From Schistocerca nitens (lineage: Eukaryota; Arthropoda; Insecta; Orthoptera; Acrididae): a stretch of 64,000 nucleotides of DNA. The stretch covers positions 910,506,742 through 910,570,741 of the forward strand of contig NC_064615.1 of the NCBI RefSeq assembly GCF_023898315.1. Direction: 5' to 3'. A program made the position numbers and the translations under genes. This document shows positions 29,554 to 40,268 of the stretch, one piece after another; position 1 is the stretch's first letter; each line of letters begins with the position of its first letter. A model generated the notes under the pieces. The model was not told the origin of the DNA. It was given only the letters and a program-made list of their open reading frames with translations, and ran no database searches.

Positions 29554-30867
29554 ACACAACGCAAGGAACAACAAATGCAGTATTCACAAGAAGCGAAGCA
29601 GTAGCGCCGCGAAGGTAACGCGAATTGTGGACAAGATCGGCAAAAATGACATACCGACAGGTGGCAGGTAGCATACGCAGAATACACACGAAAGAAGTGT
29701 CCACAATAAGGGTCACAACGGCGCCACCAAGCAAAGCAACATGTGAATAGGAACGGCGAAAATGATCCACTGCAGGCTACCGAACTCCAGGCATAGCGAA
29801 AACAGCAACAATGAAGCACAGACAGAAAGCACAGACAAGAAGAGGTGCCCCGGCACAGCGAGGACGACGCAGTCGAGCGACAGGATCGGTAAAAAACAAA
29901 CCGCCGACGCCGGACACAAAGCAAATCACAGGCATAAAGTGGCACAGCAAAAGGTCATGTGCGCTACCAAACGATGCATGAAATCGACAACAACGGTAAA
30001 AGTCATCCCCAACAGGTGCAGACAGGAGACATAGGTAGAATAATAAATGATACTGACAGAGTAAAAGTACATGTACGCCGCCAATACGATTCCATGCATG
30101 TCGTCGGCACGAGTGATGAGACATTGCCTCCGACGGGGGGCACACAACAGACACAGACAAAGACAAGAGATAATAACAATAATTATTAAAAGAAAAGAAA
30201 CGGGCACAACTGCGGAAGCAACGGTGTCACAAGGAGTAGACACTCGGCTACACAACGACTAAAGTTCCACCCGCGTACAACATATACCAGACACATTTAA
30301 AGACGAATAAAAAAGTTCGCACAAATGTGCATGCACATGTGCCGCCAAACGACGCAAGGAAGTGGCAGGCACAGTGAAACATGTCCGCAACGGATGTCAC
30401 TCATCAGACGCGAGAAAAAAAATTTGCGCACAACAAAAGCAGCACATGCACCGTTAAGACAGCGCATGATAGTGAGAGTAACGGGGAAACACACAGGCAA
30501 TGCGTGGCAGACCCCAGACACAAACGAAATTACACAACTTGTTAAAAATAATGTGCACATCGTGAAAAACACCCGTGCATCCGTAATGATTCAAGGGAAA
30601 GGCAAGAACGACTAATTGTGCCTCCGAACGAGCGGCGGAAACCCGACACATGTAGAAATACCAGACATAGTTAAAATACGTAACAAATAAAAGTACACAA
30701 AGATGGGTGCAGTGGCGCTGCCAAAACTCCACTCGGGAGCGACAATAAAGGTTAAAACGCGCAACAGACCAGTGTCACACAACACAGACGAGGAAACGTC
30801 ACAAAAACATTGTGAGACTTAAACAACGATGAAAGCATGCACGCTGCCAAGCAATGAGAAAGTCACG
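29554..30867 (-). repeat. E2 inter-ORF region made of degenerate ~120-bp tandem repeats
   Basis: This 1.3-kb stretch between ORF1 and ORF2 has no counterpart in E3 (86 bp there) or E1 (23 bp). A degenerate motif of the type acatgtgccgccaaacgacg recurs near 29731, 29965, 30075, 30338, 30618, 30712 and 30841, with weaker matches near 29611, 29848, 30205 and 30455. That gives a spacing of about 110-130 bp. A second motif, ataccagacata followed by an A/T-rich stretch, precedes it in several copies. Small Cys-rich open frames inside it look like by-products of the repeat. Confidence 0.6.
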
Positions 30868-32460
30868 TCACGTACCGGGGCCAGTCCCGTGTTCCACCTC
30901 CACTTCCGCCGCCCAGTCACACTTTTCACTAGAAAATACGGGGGGCGGAACCACGTCCGTGCCCATACTAACAGCGGCACCGGAAGGAGCCGCCGTGGCA
31001 GGTCCAGCGCCGGCGGCAGAATCAGATCCAGAATCCTGTGAGGGCGGCCGGATGCGACGGCAATGTGAGTCGTCCGATTTGCGTTTGCCTGCCAAATGTG
31101 CAGGCGACACGCTCGAAACAACGTCCATCGCCATATCGCTTGCCACGACAGGTTCCGTTTGAGTAAGCAGAACCTTAAGCTGACGAACTTTCTCGTCCCG
31201 CTTGGATTCCGCGGAACTCACGGACGCCGCAGGCTGACTGCAAGCGGCAGGCCGCTGCCGACGGCGATCGGAAGCCGACGCCTGCCGCGAGTCAACAACT
31301 GCGCGCTGCGAGGCCCGTTGTAACTTTTTCTGTTTAGAGGTGGACTTGTATGGTGGGACGCAAGTCACCACCGGGGACGGCGTACGCGCCTTACGAGAAG
31401 AAACACCCGAAATGCTAGCGCTGCGAATGCGAGTCACGTTCTCAGCCCTCTCAGTCGGCCGTTCCCTACGCGGTTTGGGTTCCGCGGGGGCGTCAAGACG
31501 CTCCTCACGGTCAACAACAACGGTGGCAGCATCGGACACATTCTTAGGTACAACAGAGGGAGCAGCCTCGGGAACAGGTTCCGATACGGACAGCGTTACA
31601 GCTGCCGGTACGGGGTCAGACACAATCGGTAGCCCAAGTTCATCAACAGCCGGCGGAGCAGGCACGGGGGCCGCTACTTGCACAGGCACAGAAAGCACAG
31701 GCAACGCCGGGGAGCCATCAGCAACAAGAACGGGAGGTGTAACGTCCATATCAACAACGTCGTCTACAATTTCAGGAACAGACACACGACTAGCACGTGC
31801 GGGGGAGGCGCCAAGCGCGACCGCCGCCCACGTCACCTCGTCCTGACCGTCTGTCCGTGGTAGTTGCACAGGGCGACTACGTTTCGGACAGTCCTGTCGA
31901 AAATGTCCGGTACCATTACAAAAAGAACAGGTCGCCGGCTGGCCGCTATAAGTTATAAAGGCCCGATGGCCAGCAACAACAACAAAGGACGGTATATGCT
32001 GTCGGACAATCATGCGGACACTACGAACACCATTCTCAACATCATAATAGTAAGCGGACGACCATTTCTCTTTTACAACCGAAAGCACTGTACCGTACGG
32101 AAGTAAGCTACGAGAAATAGTTTCGTTTCTCACTTCGAATGGCAAGTTAAACACGCGTACAGTACGGATACCATAACCCGCGTTCGACAGCACAACATCA
32201 CTAATAGTACCGTCAAGGTGCTTAATTTTACGGACACCACCATTAACATTGACTAAAGTGTCACACATATCAGAAGAGGACAATTTAAGAAACAACGAAT
32301 TAAGGAACGCGTCAAGTTGAACGCCGAGGACTACACTTTTCGGCAATTGCAGGTCGTTTTTAATCCACTGGTGAATTTCGAAAGCCGTAGGCCTACGCAC
32401 GGATCTATCAAACGCGCACTGAATATTATTCTGACGATTTTCTGAATTATCGAGATCCAT
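30868..32460 (-). CDS. E2 ORF1: RNA-binding protein with RRM-like fold and CCHC knuckle
   Basis: 530 aa starting MDLDNSENRQ at an ATG in good context (ACCATGG) that E3 shares. The first 60 residues match E3 at about 44 positions. The RRM-like segment is about 99-173 (VRVFNLPFEV). The zinc knuckle is C178-x2-C181-x4-H186-x4-C191. After that comes a long Val/Pro/Ala-rich disordered region with basic patches (PKPRRERP, SKQKKLQRASQR), then an acidic tail with DWAAEVE. The tryptophan-acid ending recurs in E1 (SWADESE) and E3 (DWSADVE). It probably forms the RNP with element RNA. Confidence 0.92.
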   Translation of the reverse strand: MDLDNSENRQNNIQCAFDRSVRRPTAFEIHQWIKNDLQLPKSVVLGVQLDAFLNSLFLKLSSSDMCDTLVNVNGGVRKIKHLDGTISDVVLSNAGYGIRTVRVFNLPFEVRNETISRSLLPYGTVLSVVKEKWSSAYYYDVENGVRSVRMIVRQHIPSFVVVAGHRAFITYSGQPATCSFCNGTGHFRQDCPKRSRPVQLPRTDGQDEVTWAAVALGASPARASRVSVPEIVDDVVDMDVTPPVLVADGSPALPVLSVPVQVAAPVPAPPAVDELGLPIVSDPVPAAVTLSVSEPVPEAAPSVVPKNVSDAATVVVDREERLDAPAEPKPRRERPTERAENVTRIRSASISGVSSRKARTPSPVVTCVPPYKSTSKQKKLQRASQRAVVDSRQASASDRRRQRPAACSQPAASVSSAESKRDEKVRQLKVLLTQTEPVVASDMAMDVVSSVSPAHLAGKRKSDDSHCRRIRPPSQDSGSDSAAGAGPATAAPSGAAVSMGTDVVPPPVFSSEKCDWAAEVEVEHGTGPGT

Positions 32461-32585
32461 GGTACTCACAAAAAGATGAAATCACAGAAGAAACAGCGAC
32501 GCGAAGCACACACCGCCGACCGCGATCCGCAGGTAAACACAGCCCGGCACGCCGCAGCGAGCGCGCGATGTGTTCGGGCCCACGG
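32461..32585 (-). other. E2 5' UTR
   Basis: About 125 bp. It begins CGTGGGCCCGAACACATCG after one unmatched base at the junction. The first 50 bp or so are nearly the same as in E3. GGCCCGAACAC resembles a degenerate B box. Confidence 0.75.
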
Positions 32586-32640
32586 CTCCGAAGAGACTGG
32601 TGCCTTAAACCAGCGCCTTAGACCGCTCGGCCACGCTACC
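32586..32640 (-). pseudogene. tRNA-Leu (AAG), 5' part, split by E2
   Basis: Residues 1-55 of the gene, including the A box, the anticodon arm with AAG and most of the variable arm. The element begins where the T stem should start. Confidence 0.92.
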
Positions 32641-32932
32641 TGCGCCAGCGTTCCCCGCGTCTCTAGAAAACAGTGCACGACACAGTTTCCTGTTGTGCTG
32701 CGACTCGCTGCTCATGCATCGCACCTCAAACAACTGCCCCTTTCGACTATAGATTTAACCTCTCAGGCAGCTACCCACGCCCTGGGGCGGCCGAATTTCT
32801 TGTTGCTGATAATGAAATGGTAGTGCAACCTGCGGCGTGCGGAACATGAGTGTAAAGTGATGAGAGCATTGTGATTTCAAACACTGGGTGACGATCATGA
32901 TTGCAGCAACAGCAAGGCAAAACCTTCAAAAT

Positions 32933-33004
32933 TGCCGTGACCAGGATTCGAACCTGGGTTTTTGCGGCCACAACGCAATGTCCTAACCACTAGACGATCA
33001 CGGC
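32933..33004 (-). tRNA. tRNA-His (GTG)
   Basis: Unit 15, beyond E2. Confidence 0.96.
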
Positions 33005-33335
33005 CGCGGAGGCGCCCGGGGAAGCAGTTCTCGCGACTGCACCCGCCCGGTACACAGCAAAGCTCAGCCCACTGCGTCAGACGCGATCTCCATTATATGT
33101 ATACGGGCAAACGAAACGTGCCTGCGCTGTTAGGACACTAACCAGAGTGGGTAGCTGCATTCATCTCCCTGGCAGTGTCTTGCAGTCCTCCAAGTCTGTT
33201 GACCACAGGTGGACAGGTGTCGCATCTCTCTCGCCGTCACTTGTGGCCGTCATTCATACTTAACGTGCTTTTCTGCAAGCGTCAGTCGAGCAAAGTCGGG
33301 ACAAGTCGCCTAAGAGGAGCAACAAAATGGTGGAT

Positions 33336-33407
33336 TTCCGGTACCGGGAATCGAACCCGGGCCTCCTGGGTGAGAGCCAGGTATCCTAGCCACTAGACGA
33401 CACCGGA
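33336..33407 (-). tRNA. tRNA-Glu (CTC)
   Basis: Unit 15, beyond E2; no 11-bp insertion. Confidence 0.96.
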
Positions 33408-33681
33408 TAACGACACACGCACTCCTCCAACAAACACGGTGAGCGTCCACCCGCTACTTGACGACAACTGCAAAAATTAACGCTTCCACTTCGTAGAACG
33501 GCATGCTCTGGACGTATCTCGTGGAGACGAACGCCAGCAATCATGAGACCAAACTGCGCCGGTGAATCCTGTTGTTACACCGCGCACTGTGCTACGACAG
33601 TTTAAGAGAGCGACGCTCACGCTTTGCTGCGCTATTTCCTTCGCGGGAAATCAGTGCTCCTGTTTTCGAGACAGAAAACGT

Positions 33682-33763
33682 TGGCAGCGGTGGGATTCGA
33701 ACCCACGCCTCCGAAGAGACTGGTGCCTGAAACCAGCGCCTTAGACCGCTCGGCCACGCTACC
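33682..33763 (-). tRNA. tRNA-Leu (CAG)
   Basis: Unit 16, first of two Leu-CAG. Confidence 0.97.
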
Positions 33764-33843
33764 TACGCGACGCGGCCGCCGCAGGAGCTGCGTTCTACCC
33801 CACGAGAACACAGCGCAATGGCACAAAAACGAGAAGTAAAAAT

Positions 33844-33925
33844 TGGCAGCGGTGGGATTCGAACCCACGCCTCCGAAGAGACTGGTGCCTGAAACCAGCG
33901 CCTTAGACCGCTCGGCCACGCTACC
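33844..33925 (-). tRNA. tRNA-Leu (CAG)
   Basis: Unit 16, second Leu-CAG. Confidence 0.97.
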
Positions 33926-34005
33926 TACGCGACGCGGCCGCCGCAGGAGCTGCGTTCTACCCCACGAGAACACAGCGCAATGGCACAAAAACGAGAAGTA
34001 AAAAT

Positions 34006-34087
34006 TGGCAGCGGTGGGATTCGAACCCACGCCTCCGAAGAGACTGGTGCCTTAAACCAGCGCCTTAGACCGCTCGGCCACGCTACC
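34006..34087 (-). tRNA. tRNA-Leu (AAG)
   Basis: Unit 16 copy. Confidence 0.97.
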
Positions 34088-34379
34088 TGCGCCAGCGTTC
34101 CCCGCGTCTCTAGAAAACAGTGCACGACACAGTTTCCTGTTGTGCTGCGACTCGCTGCTCATGCATCGCACCTCAAACAACTGCCCCTTTCGACTATATA
34201 TTTAACCTCTCAGGCAGCTACCCACGCCCTGGGGCGGCCGAATTTCTTGTTGCTGATAATGAAATGGTAGTGCAACCTGCGGCGTGCGGAACATGAGTGT
34301 AAAGTGATGAGAGCATTGTGATTTCAAACACTGGGTGACGATCATGATTGCAGCAACAGCAAGGCAAAACCTTCAAAAT

Positions 34380-34451
34380 TGCCGTGACCAGGATTCGAAC
34401 CTGGGTTTTTGCGGCCACAACGCAATGTCCTAACCACTAGACGATCACGGC
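34380..34451 (-). tRNA. tRNA-His (GTG)
   Basis: Unit 16 copy. Confidence 0.96.
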
Positions 34452-34730
34452 CGCGGAGGCGCCCGGGGAAGCAGTTCTCGCGACTGCACCCGCCCGGTAC
34501 ACAGCAAAGCTCAGCCCACTGCGTCAGACGCGATCTCCATTATATGTATACGGGCAAACGAAACGTGCCTGCGCTGTTAGGACACTAACCAGAGTGGGTA
34601 GCTGCATTCATCTCCCTGGCAGTGTCTTGCAGTCCTCCAAGTCTGTTGACCACAGGTGGACAGGTGTCGCATCTCTCTCGCCGTCACTTGTGGCCGTCAT
34701 TCATACTTAACGTGCTTTTCTGCAAGCGTC

Positions 34731-34741
34731 AGCGTAGCGTC
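34731..34741. repeat. 11-bp insertion (direct duplication) in the Glu 3' flank
   Basis: Most units read gcaagcgtcagtcgagc; here the text is gcaagcgtcagcgtagcgtc then agtcgagc, a gain of 11 bp that repeats gcgtcag. It is also in units 17, 21, 22, 23, 27, 30 and 31, which accounts for the 1458-bp length. The exact boundary within the duplicated bases is arbitrary. Confidence 0.85.
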
Positions 34742-34793
34742 AGTCGAGCAAAGTCGGGACAAGTCGCCTAAGAGGAGCAACAAAATGGTGGAT

Positions 34794-34865
34794 TTCCGGT
34801 ACCGGGAATCGAACCCGGGCCTCCTGGGTGAGAGCCAGGTATCCTAGCCACTAGACGACACCGGA
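34794..34865 (-). tRNA. tRNA-Glu (CTC)
   Basis: Unit 16, first unit with the 11-bp insertion in the 3' flank. Confidence 0.96.
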
Positions 34866-35139
34866 TAACGACACACGCACTCCTCCAACAAACACGGTGA
34901 GCGTCCACCCGCTACTTGACGACAACTGCAAAAATTAACGCTTCCACTTCGTAGAACGGCATGCTCTGGACGTATCTCGTGGAGACGAACGCCAGCAATC
35001 ATGAGACCAAACTGCGCCGGTGAATCCTGTTGTTACACCGCGCACTGTGCTACGACAGTTTAAGAGAGCGACGCTCACGCTTTGCTGCGCTATTTCCTTC
35101 GCGGGAAATCAGTGCTCCTGTTTTCGAGACAGAAAACGT

Positions 35140-35221
35140 TGGCAGCGGTGGGATTCGAACCCACGCCTCCGAAGAGACTGGTGCCTGAAACCAGCGCCTT
35201 AGACCGCTCGGCCACGCTACC
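35140..35221 (-). tRNA. tRNA-Leu (CAG)
   Basis: Unit 17, first of two Leu-CAG; gccgcgg spacer variant follows. Confidence 0.97.
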
Positions 35222-35301
35222 TACGCGCCGCGGCCGCCGCAGGAGCTGCGTTCTACCCCACGAGAACACAGCGCAATGGCACAAAAACGAGAAGTAAAAA
35301 T

Positions 35302-35383
35302 TGGCAGCGGTGGGATTCGAACCCACGCCTCCGAAGAGACTGGTGCCTGAAACCAGCGCCTTAGACCGCTCGGCCACGCTACC
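35302..35383 (-). tRNA. tRNA-Leu (CAG)
   Basis: Unit 17, second Leu-CAG. Confidence 0.97.
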
Positions 35384-35463
35384 TACGCGACGCGGCCGCC
35401 GCAGGAGCTGCGTTCTACCCCACGAGAACACAGCGCAATGGCACAAAAACGAGAAGTAAAAAT

Positions 35464-35545
35464 TGGCAGCGGTGGGATTCGAACCCACGCCTCCGAAGAG
35501 ACTGGTGCCTTAAACCAGCGCCTTAGACCGCTCGGCCACGCTACC
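35464..35545 (-). tRNA. tRNA-Leu (AAG)
   Basis: Unit 17 copy. Confidence 0.97.
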
Positions 35546-35837
35546 TGCGCCAGCGTTCCCCGCGTCTCTAGAAAACAGTGCACGACACAGTTTCCTGTTG
35601 TGCTGCGACTCGCTGCTCATGCATCGCACCTCAAACAACTGCCCCTTTCGACTATATATTTAACCTCTCAGGCAGCTACCCACGCCCTGGGGCGGCCGAA
35701 TTTCTTGTTGCTGATAATGAAATGGTAGTGCAACCTGCGGCGTGCGGAACATGAGTGTAAAGTGATGAGAGCATTGTGATTTCAAACACTGGGTGACGAT
35801 CATGATTGCAGCAACAGCAAGGCAAAACCTTCAAAAT

Positions 35838-35909
35838 TGCCGTGACCAGGATTCGAACCTGGGTTTTTGCGGCCACAACGCAATGTCCTAACCACTAGAC
35901 GATCACGGC
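35838..35909 (-). tRNA. tRNA-His (GTG)
   Basis: Unit 17 copy. Confidence 0.96.
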
Positions 35910-36251
35910 CGCGGAGGCGCCCGGGGAAGCAGTTCTCGCGACTGCACCCGCCCGGTACACAGCAAAGCTCAGCCCACTGCGTCAGACGCGATCTCCATTA
36001 TATGTATACGGGCAAACGAAACGTGCCTGCGCTGTTAGGACACTAACCAGAGTGGGTAGCTGCATTCATCTCCCTGGCAGTGTCTTGCAGTCCTCCAAGT
36101 CTGTTGACCACAGGTGGACAGGTGTCGCATCTCTCTCGCCGTCACTTGTGGCCGTCATTCATACTTAACGTGCTTTTCTGCAAGCGTCAGCGTAGCGTCA
36201 GTCGAGCAAAGTCGGGACAAGTCGCCTAAGAGGAGCAACAAAATGGTGGAT

Positions 36252-36323
36252 TTCCGGTACCGGGAATCGAACCCGGGCCTCCTGGGTGAGAGCCAGGTAT
36301 CCTAGCCACTAGACGACACCGGA
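36252..36323 (-). tRNA. tRNA-Glu (CTC)
   Basis: Unit 17, with the 11-bp insertion. Confidence 0.96.
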
Positions 36324-36597
36324 TAACGACACACGCACTCCTCCAACAAACACGGTGAGCGTCCACCCGCTACTTGACGACAACTGCAAAAATTAACGCT
36401 TCCACTTCGTAGAACGGCATGCTCTGGACGTATCTCGTGGAGACGAACGCCAGCAATCATGAGACCAAACTGCGCCGGTGAATCCTGTTGTTACACCGCG
36501 CACTGTGCTACGACAGTTTAAGAGAGCGACGCTCACGCTTTGCTGCGCTATTTCCTTCGCGGGAAATCAGTGCTCCTGTTTTCGAGACAGAAAACGT

Positions 36598-36679
36598 TGG
36601 CAGCGGTGGGATTCGAACCCACGCCTCCGAAGAGACTGGTGCCTGAAACCAGCGCCTTAGACCGCTCGGCCACGCTACC
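36598..36679 (-). tRNA. tRNA-Leu (CAG)
   Basis: Unit 18, single Leu-CAG. Confidence 0.97.
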
Positions 36680-36759
36680 TACGCGCCGCGGCCGCCGCAG
36701 GAGCTGCGTTCTACCCCACGAGAACACAGCGCAATGGCACAAAAACGAGAAGTAAAAAT

Positions 36760-36841
36760 TGGCAGCGGTGGGATTCGAACCCACGCCTCCGAAGAGACTG
36801 GTGCCTTAAACCAGCGCCTTAGACCGCTCGGCCACGCTACC
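36760..36841 (-). tRNA. tRNA-Leu (AAG)
   Basis: Unit 18 copy. Confidence 0.97.
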
Positions 36842-37133
36842 TGCGCCAGCGTTCCCCGCGTCTCTAGAAAACAGTGCACGACACAGTTTCCTGTTGTGCT
36901 GCGACTCGCTGCTCATGCATCGCACCTCAAACAACTGCCCCTTTCGACTATAGATTTAACCTCTCAGGCAGCTACCCACGCCCTGGGGCGGCCGAATTTC
37001 TTGTTGCTGATAATGAAATGGTAGTGCAACCTGCGGCGTGCGGAACATGAGTGTAAAGTGATGAGAGCATTGTGATTTCAAACACTGGGTGACGATCATG
37101 ATTGCAGCAACAGCAAGGCAAAACCTTCAAAAT

Positions 37134-37205
37134 TGCCGTGACCAGGATTCGAACCTGGGTTTTTGCGGCCACAACGCAATGTCCTAACCACTAGACGATC
37201 ACGGC
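37134..37205 (-). tRNA. tRNA-His (GTG)
   Basis: Unit 18 copy. Confidence 0.96.
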
Positions 37206-37536
37206 CGCGGAGGCGCCCGGGGAAGCAGTTCTCGCGACTGCACCCGCCCGGTACACAGCAAAGCTCAGCCCACTGCGTCAGACGCGATCTCCATTATATG
37301 TATACGGGCAAACGAAACGTGCCTGCGCTGTTAGGACACTAACCAGAGTGGGTAGCTGCATTCATCTCCCTGGCAGTGTCTTGCAGTCCTCCAAGTCTGT
37401 TGACCACAGGTGGACAGGTGTCGCATCTCTCTCGCCGTCACTTGTGGCCGTCATTCATACTTAACGTGCTTTTCTGCAAGCGTCAGTCGAGCAAAGTCGG
37501 GACAAGTCGCCTAAGAGGAGCAACAAAATGGTGGAT

Positions 37537-37608
37537 TTCCGGTACCGGGAATCGAACCCGGGCCTCCTGGGTGAGAGCCAGGTATCCTAGCCACTAGACG
37601 ACACCGGA
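37537..37608 (-). tRNA. tRNA-Glu (CTC)
   Basis: Unit 18 copy. Confidence 0.96.
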
Positions 37609-37882
37609 TAACGACACACGCACTCCTCCAACAAACACGGTGAGCGTCCACCCGCTACTTGACGACAACTGCAAAAATTAACGCTTCCACTTCGTAGAAC
37701 GGCATGCTCTGGACGTATCTCGTGGAGACGAACGCCAGCAATCATGAGACCAAACTGCGCCGGTGAATCCTGTTGTTACACCGCGCACTGTGCTACGACA
37801 GTTTAAGAGAGCGACGCTCACGCTTTGCTGCGCTATTTCCTTCGCGGGAAATCAGTGCTCCTGTTTTCGAGACAGAAAACGT

Positions 37883-37964
37883 TGGCAGCGGTGGGATTCG
37901 AACCCACGCCTCCGAAGAGACTGGTGCCTGAAACCAGCGCCTTAGACCGCTCGGCCACGCTACC
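37883..37964 (-). tRNA. tRNA-Leu (CAG)
   Basis: Unit 19, single Leu-CAG; gttcgacc spacer variant follows. Confidence 0.97.
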
Positions 37965-38044
37965 TACGCGACGCGGCCGCCGCAGGAGCTGCGTTCGACC
38001 CCACGAGAACACAGCGCAATGGCACAAAAACGAGAAGTAAAAAT

Positions 38045-38126
38045 TGGCAGCGGTGGGATTCGAACCCACGCCTCCGAAGAGACTGGTGCCTTAAACCAGC
38101 GCCTTAGACCGCTCGGCCACGCTACC
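38045..38126 (-). tRNA. tRNA-Leu (AAG)
   Basis: Unit 19 copy. Confidence 0.97.
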
Positions 38127-38418
38127 TGCGCCAGCGTTCCCCGCGTCTCTAGAAAACAGTGCACGACACAGTTTCCTGTTGTGCTGCGACTCGCTGCTCA
38201 TGCATCGCACCTCAAACAACTGCCCCTTTCGACTATAGATTTAACCTCTCAGGCAGCTACCCACGCCCTGGGGCGGCCGAATTTCTTGTTGCTGATAATG
38301 AAATGGTAGTGCAACCTGCGGCGTGCGGAACATGAGTGTAAAGTGATGAGAGCATTGTGATTTCAAACACTGGGTGACGATCATGATTGCAGCAACAGCA
38401 AGGCAAAACCTTCAAAAT

Positions 38419-38490
38419 TGCCGTGACCAGGATTCGAACCTGGGTTTTTGCGGCCACAACGCAATGTCCTAACCACTAGACGATCACGGC
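38419..38490 (-). tRNA. tRNA-His (GTG)
   Basis: Unit 19 copy. Confidence 0.96.
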
Positions 38491-38821
38491 CGCGGAGGCG
38501 CCCGGGGAAGCAGTTCTCGCGACTGCACCCGCCCGGTACACAGCAAAGCTCAGCCCACTGCGTCAGACGCGATCTCCATTATATGTATACGGGCAAACGA
38601 AACGTGCCTGCGCTGTTAGGACACTAACCAGAGTGGGTAGCTGCATTCATCTCCCTGGCAGTGTCTTGCAGTCCTCCAAGTCTGTTGACCACAGGTGGAC
38701 AGGTGTCGCATCTCTCTCGCCGTCACTTGTGGCCGTCATTCATACTTAACGTGCTTTTCTGCAAGCGTCAGTCGAGCAAAGTCGGGACAAGTCGCCTAAG
38801 AGGAGCAACAAAATGGTGGAT

Positions 38822-38893
38822 TTCCGGTACCGGGAATCGAACCCGGGCCTCCTGGGTGAGAGCCAGGTATCCTAGCCACTAGACGACACCGGA
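38822..38893 (-). tRNA. tRNA-Glu (CTC)
   Basis: Unit 19 copy. Confidence 0.96.
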
Positions 38894-39167
38894 TAACGAC
38901 ACACGCACTCCTCCAACAAACACGGTGAGCGTCCACCCGCTACTTGACGACAACTGCAAAAATTAACGCTTCCACTTCGTAGAACGGCATGCTCTGGACG
39001 TATCTCGTGGAGACGAACGCCAGCAATCATGAGACCAAACTGCGCCGGTGAATCCTGTTGTTACACCGCGCACTGTGCTACGACAGTTTAAGAGAGCGAC
39101 GCTCACGCTTTGCTGCGCTATTTCCTTCGCGGGAAATCAGTGCTCCTGTTTTCGAGACAGAAAACGT

Positions 39168-39249
39168 TGGCAGCGGTGGGATTCGAACCCACGCCTCCGA
39201 AGAGACTGGTGCCTGAAACCAGCGCCTTAGACCGCTCGGCCACGCTACC
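39168..39249 (-). tRNA. tRNA-Leu (CAG)
   Basis: Unit 20, first of two Leu-CAG. Confidence 0.97.
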
Positions 39250-39329
39250 TACGCGACGCGGCCGCCGCAGGAGCTGCGTTCTACCCCACGAGAACACAGC
39301 GCAATGGCACAAAAACGAGAAGTAAAAAT

Positions 39330-39411
39330 TGGCAGCGGTGGGATTCGAACCCACGCCTCCGAAGAGACTGGTGCCTGAAACCAGCGCCTTAGACCGCTCG
39401 GCCACGCTACC
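39330..39411 (-). tRNA. tRNA-Leu (CAG)
   Basis: Unit 20, second Leu-CAG. Confidence 0.97.
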
Positions 39412-39491
39412 TACGCGACGCGGCCGCCGCAGGAGCTGCGTTCTACCCCACGAGAACACAGCGCAATGGCACAAAAACGAGAAGTAAAAAT

Positions 39492-39573
39492 TGGCAGCGG
39501 TGGGATTCGAACCCACGCCTCCGAAGAGACTGGTGCCTTAAACCAGCGCCTTAGACCGCTCGGCCACGCTACC
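39492..39573 (-). tRNA. tRNA-Leu (AAG)
   Basis: Unit 20 copy. Confidence 0.97.
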
Positions 39574-39865
39574 TGCGCCAGCGTTCCCCGCGTCTCTAGA
39601 AAACAGTGCACGACACAGTTTCCTGTTGTGCTGCGACTCGCTGCTCATGCATCGCACCTCAAACAACTGCCCCTTTCGACTATAGATTTAACCTCTCAGG
39701 CAGCTACCCACGCCCTGGGGCGGCCGAATTTCTTGTTGCTGATAATGAAATGGTAGTGCAACCTGCGGCGTGCGGAACATGAGTGTAAAGTGATGAGAGC
39801 ATTGTGATTTCAAACACTGGGTGACGATCATGATTGCAGCAACAGCAAGGCAAAACCTTCAAAAT

Positions 39866-39937
39866 TGCCGTGACCAGGATTCGAACCTGGGTTTTTGCGG
39901 CCACAACGCAATGTCCTAACCACTAGACGATCACGGC
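39866..39937 (-). tRNA. tRNA-His (GTG)
   Basis: Unit 20 copy. Confidence 0.96.
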
Positions 39938-40268
39938 CGCGGAGGCGCCCGGGGAAGCAGTTCTCGCGACTGCACCCGCCCGGTACACAGCAAAGCTCAG
40001 CCCACTGCGTCAGACGCGATCTCCATTATATGTATACGGGCAAACGAAACGTGCCTGCGCTGTTAGGACACTAACCAGAGTGGGTAGCTGCATTCATCTC
40101 CCTGGCAGTGTCTTGCAGTCCTCCAAGTCTGTTGACCACAGGTGGACAGGTGTCGCATCTCTCTCGCCGTCACTTGTGGCCGTCATTCATACTTAACGTG
40201 CTTTTCTGCAAGCGTCAGTCGAGCAAAGTCGGGACAAGTCGCCTAAGAGGAGCAACAAAATGGTGGAT

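Larger units (their letters stand above)
25334..32585 (-). mobile_element. E2: full-length tRNA-Leu-inserted LINE (Tx1/L1-like) with a 3' transduced tail
   Basis: About 7.2 kb, same sense as the tRNA. In element order it has a 5' UTR (about 125 bp), ORF1 (32460-30868), a long inter-ORF region of 1314 bp (30867-29554), ORF2 (29553-26197), a 3' UTR (26196-25458), poly(A) of 23, a 72-bp piece of foreign tRNA-Leu 3' flank, then poly(A) of 29. Both ORFs are open. The target shows no duplication; instead 20 bp of the T arm are missing. E3 shares the junction positions, the 5' terminal 50 bp or so and a 3' terminal motif, so the two belong to one lineage. Confidence 0.92.

Noticed and set aside
29514-30255. 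Cys-rich minus-strand frames of about 110-143 codons between E2 ORF1 and ORF2
   Set aside because: They overlap each other in different frames, follow the repeat period of the region and show no zinc-finger spacing or known domain.
31340-31846. 168-codon plus-strand frame within E2 ORF1 (and the 179-codon one at 45598-46137 in E3)
   Set aside because: These are antisense shadows of the low-complexity Val/Pro/Ser-rich part of ORF1. They are Thr/Gly/Ser-rich and have no start context or domain.
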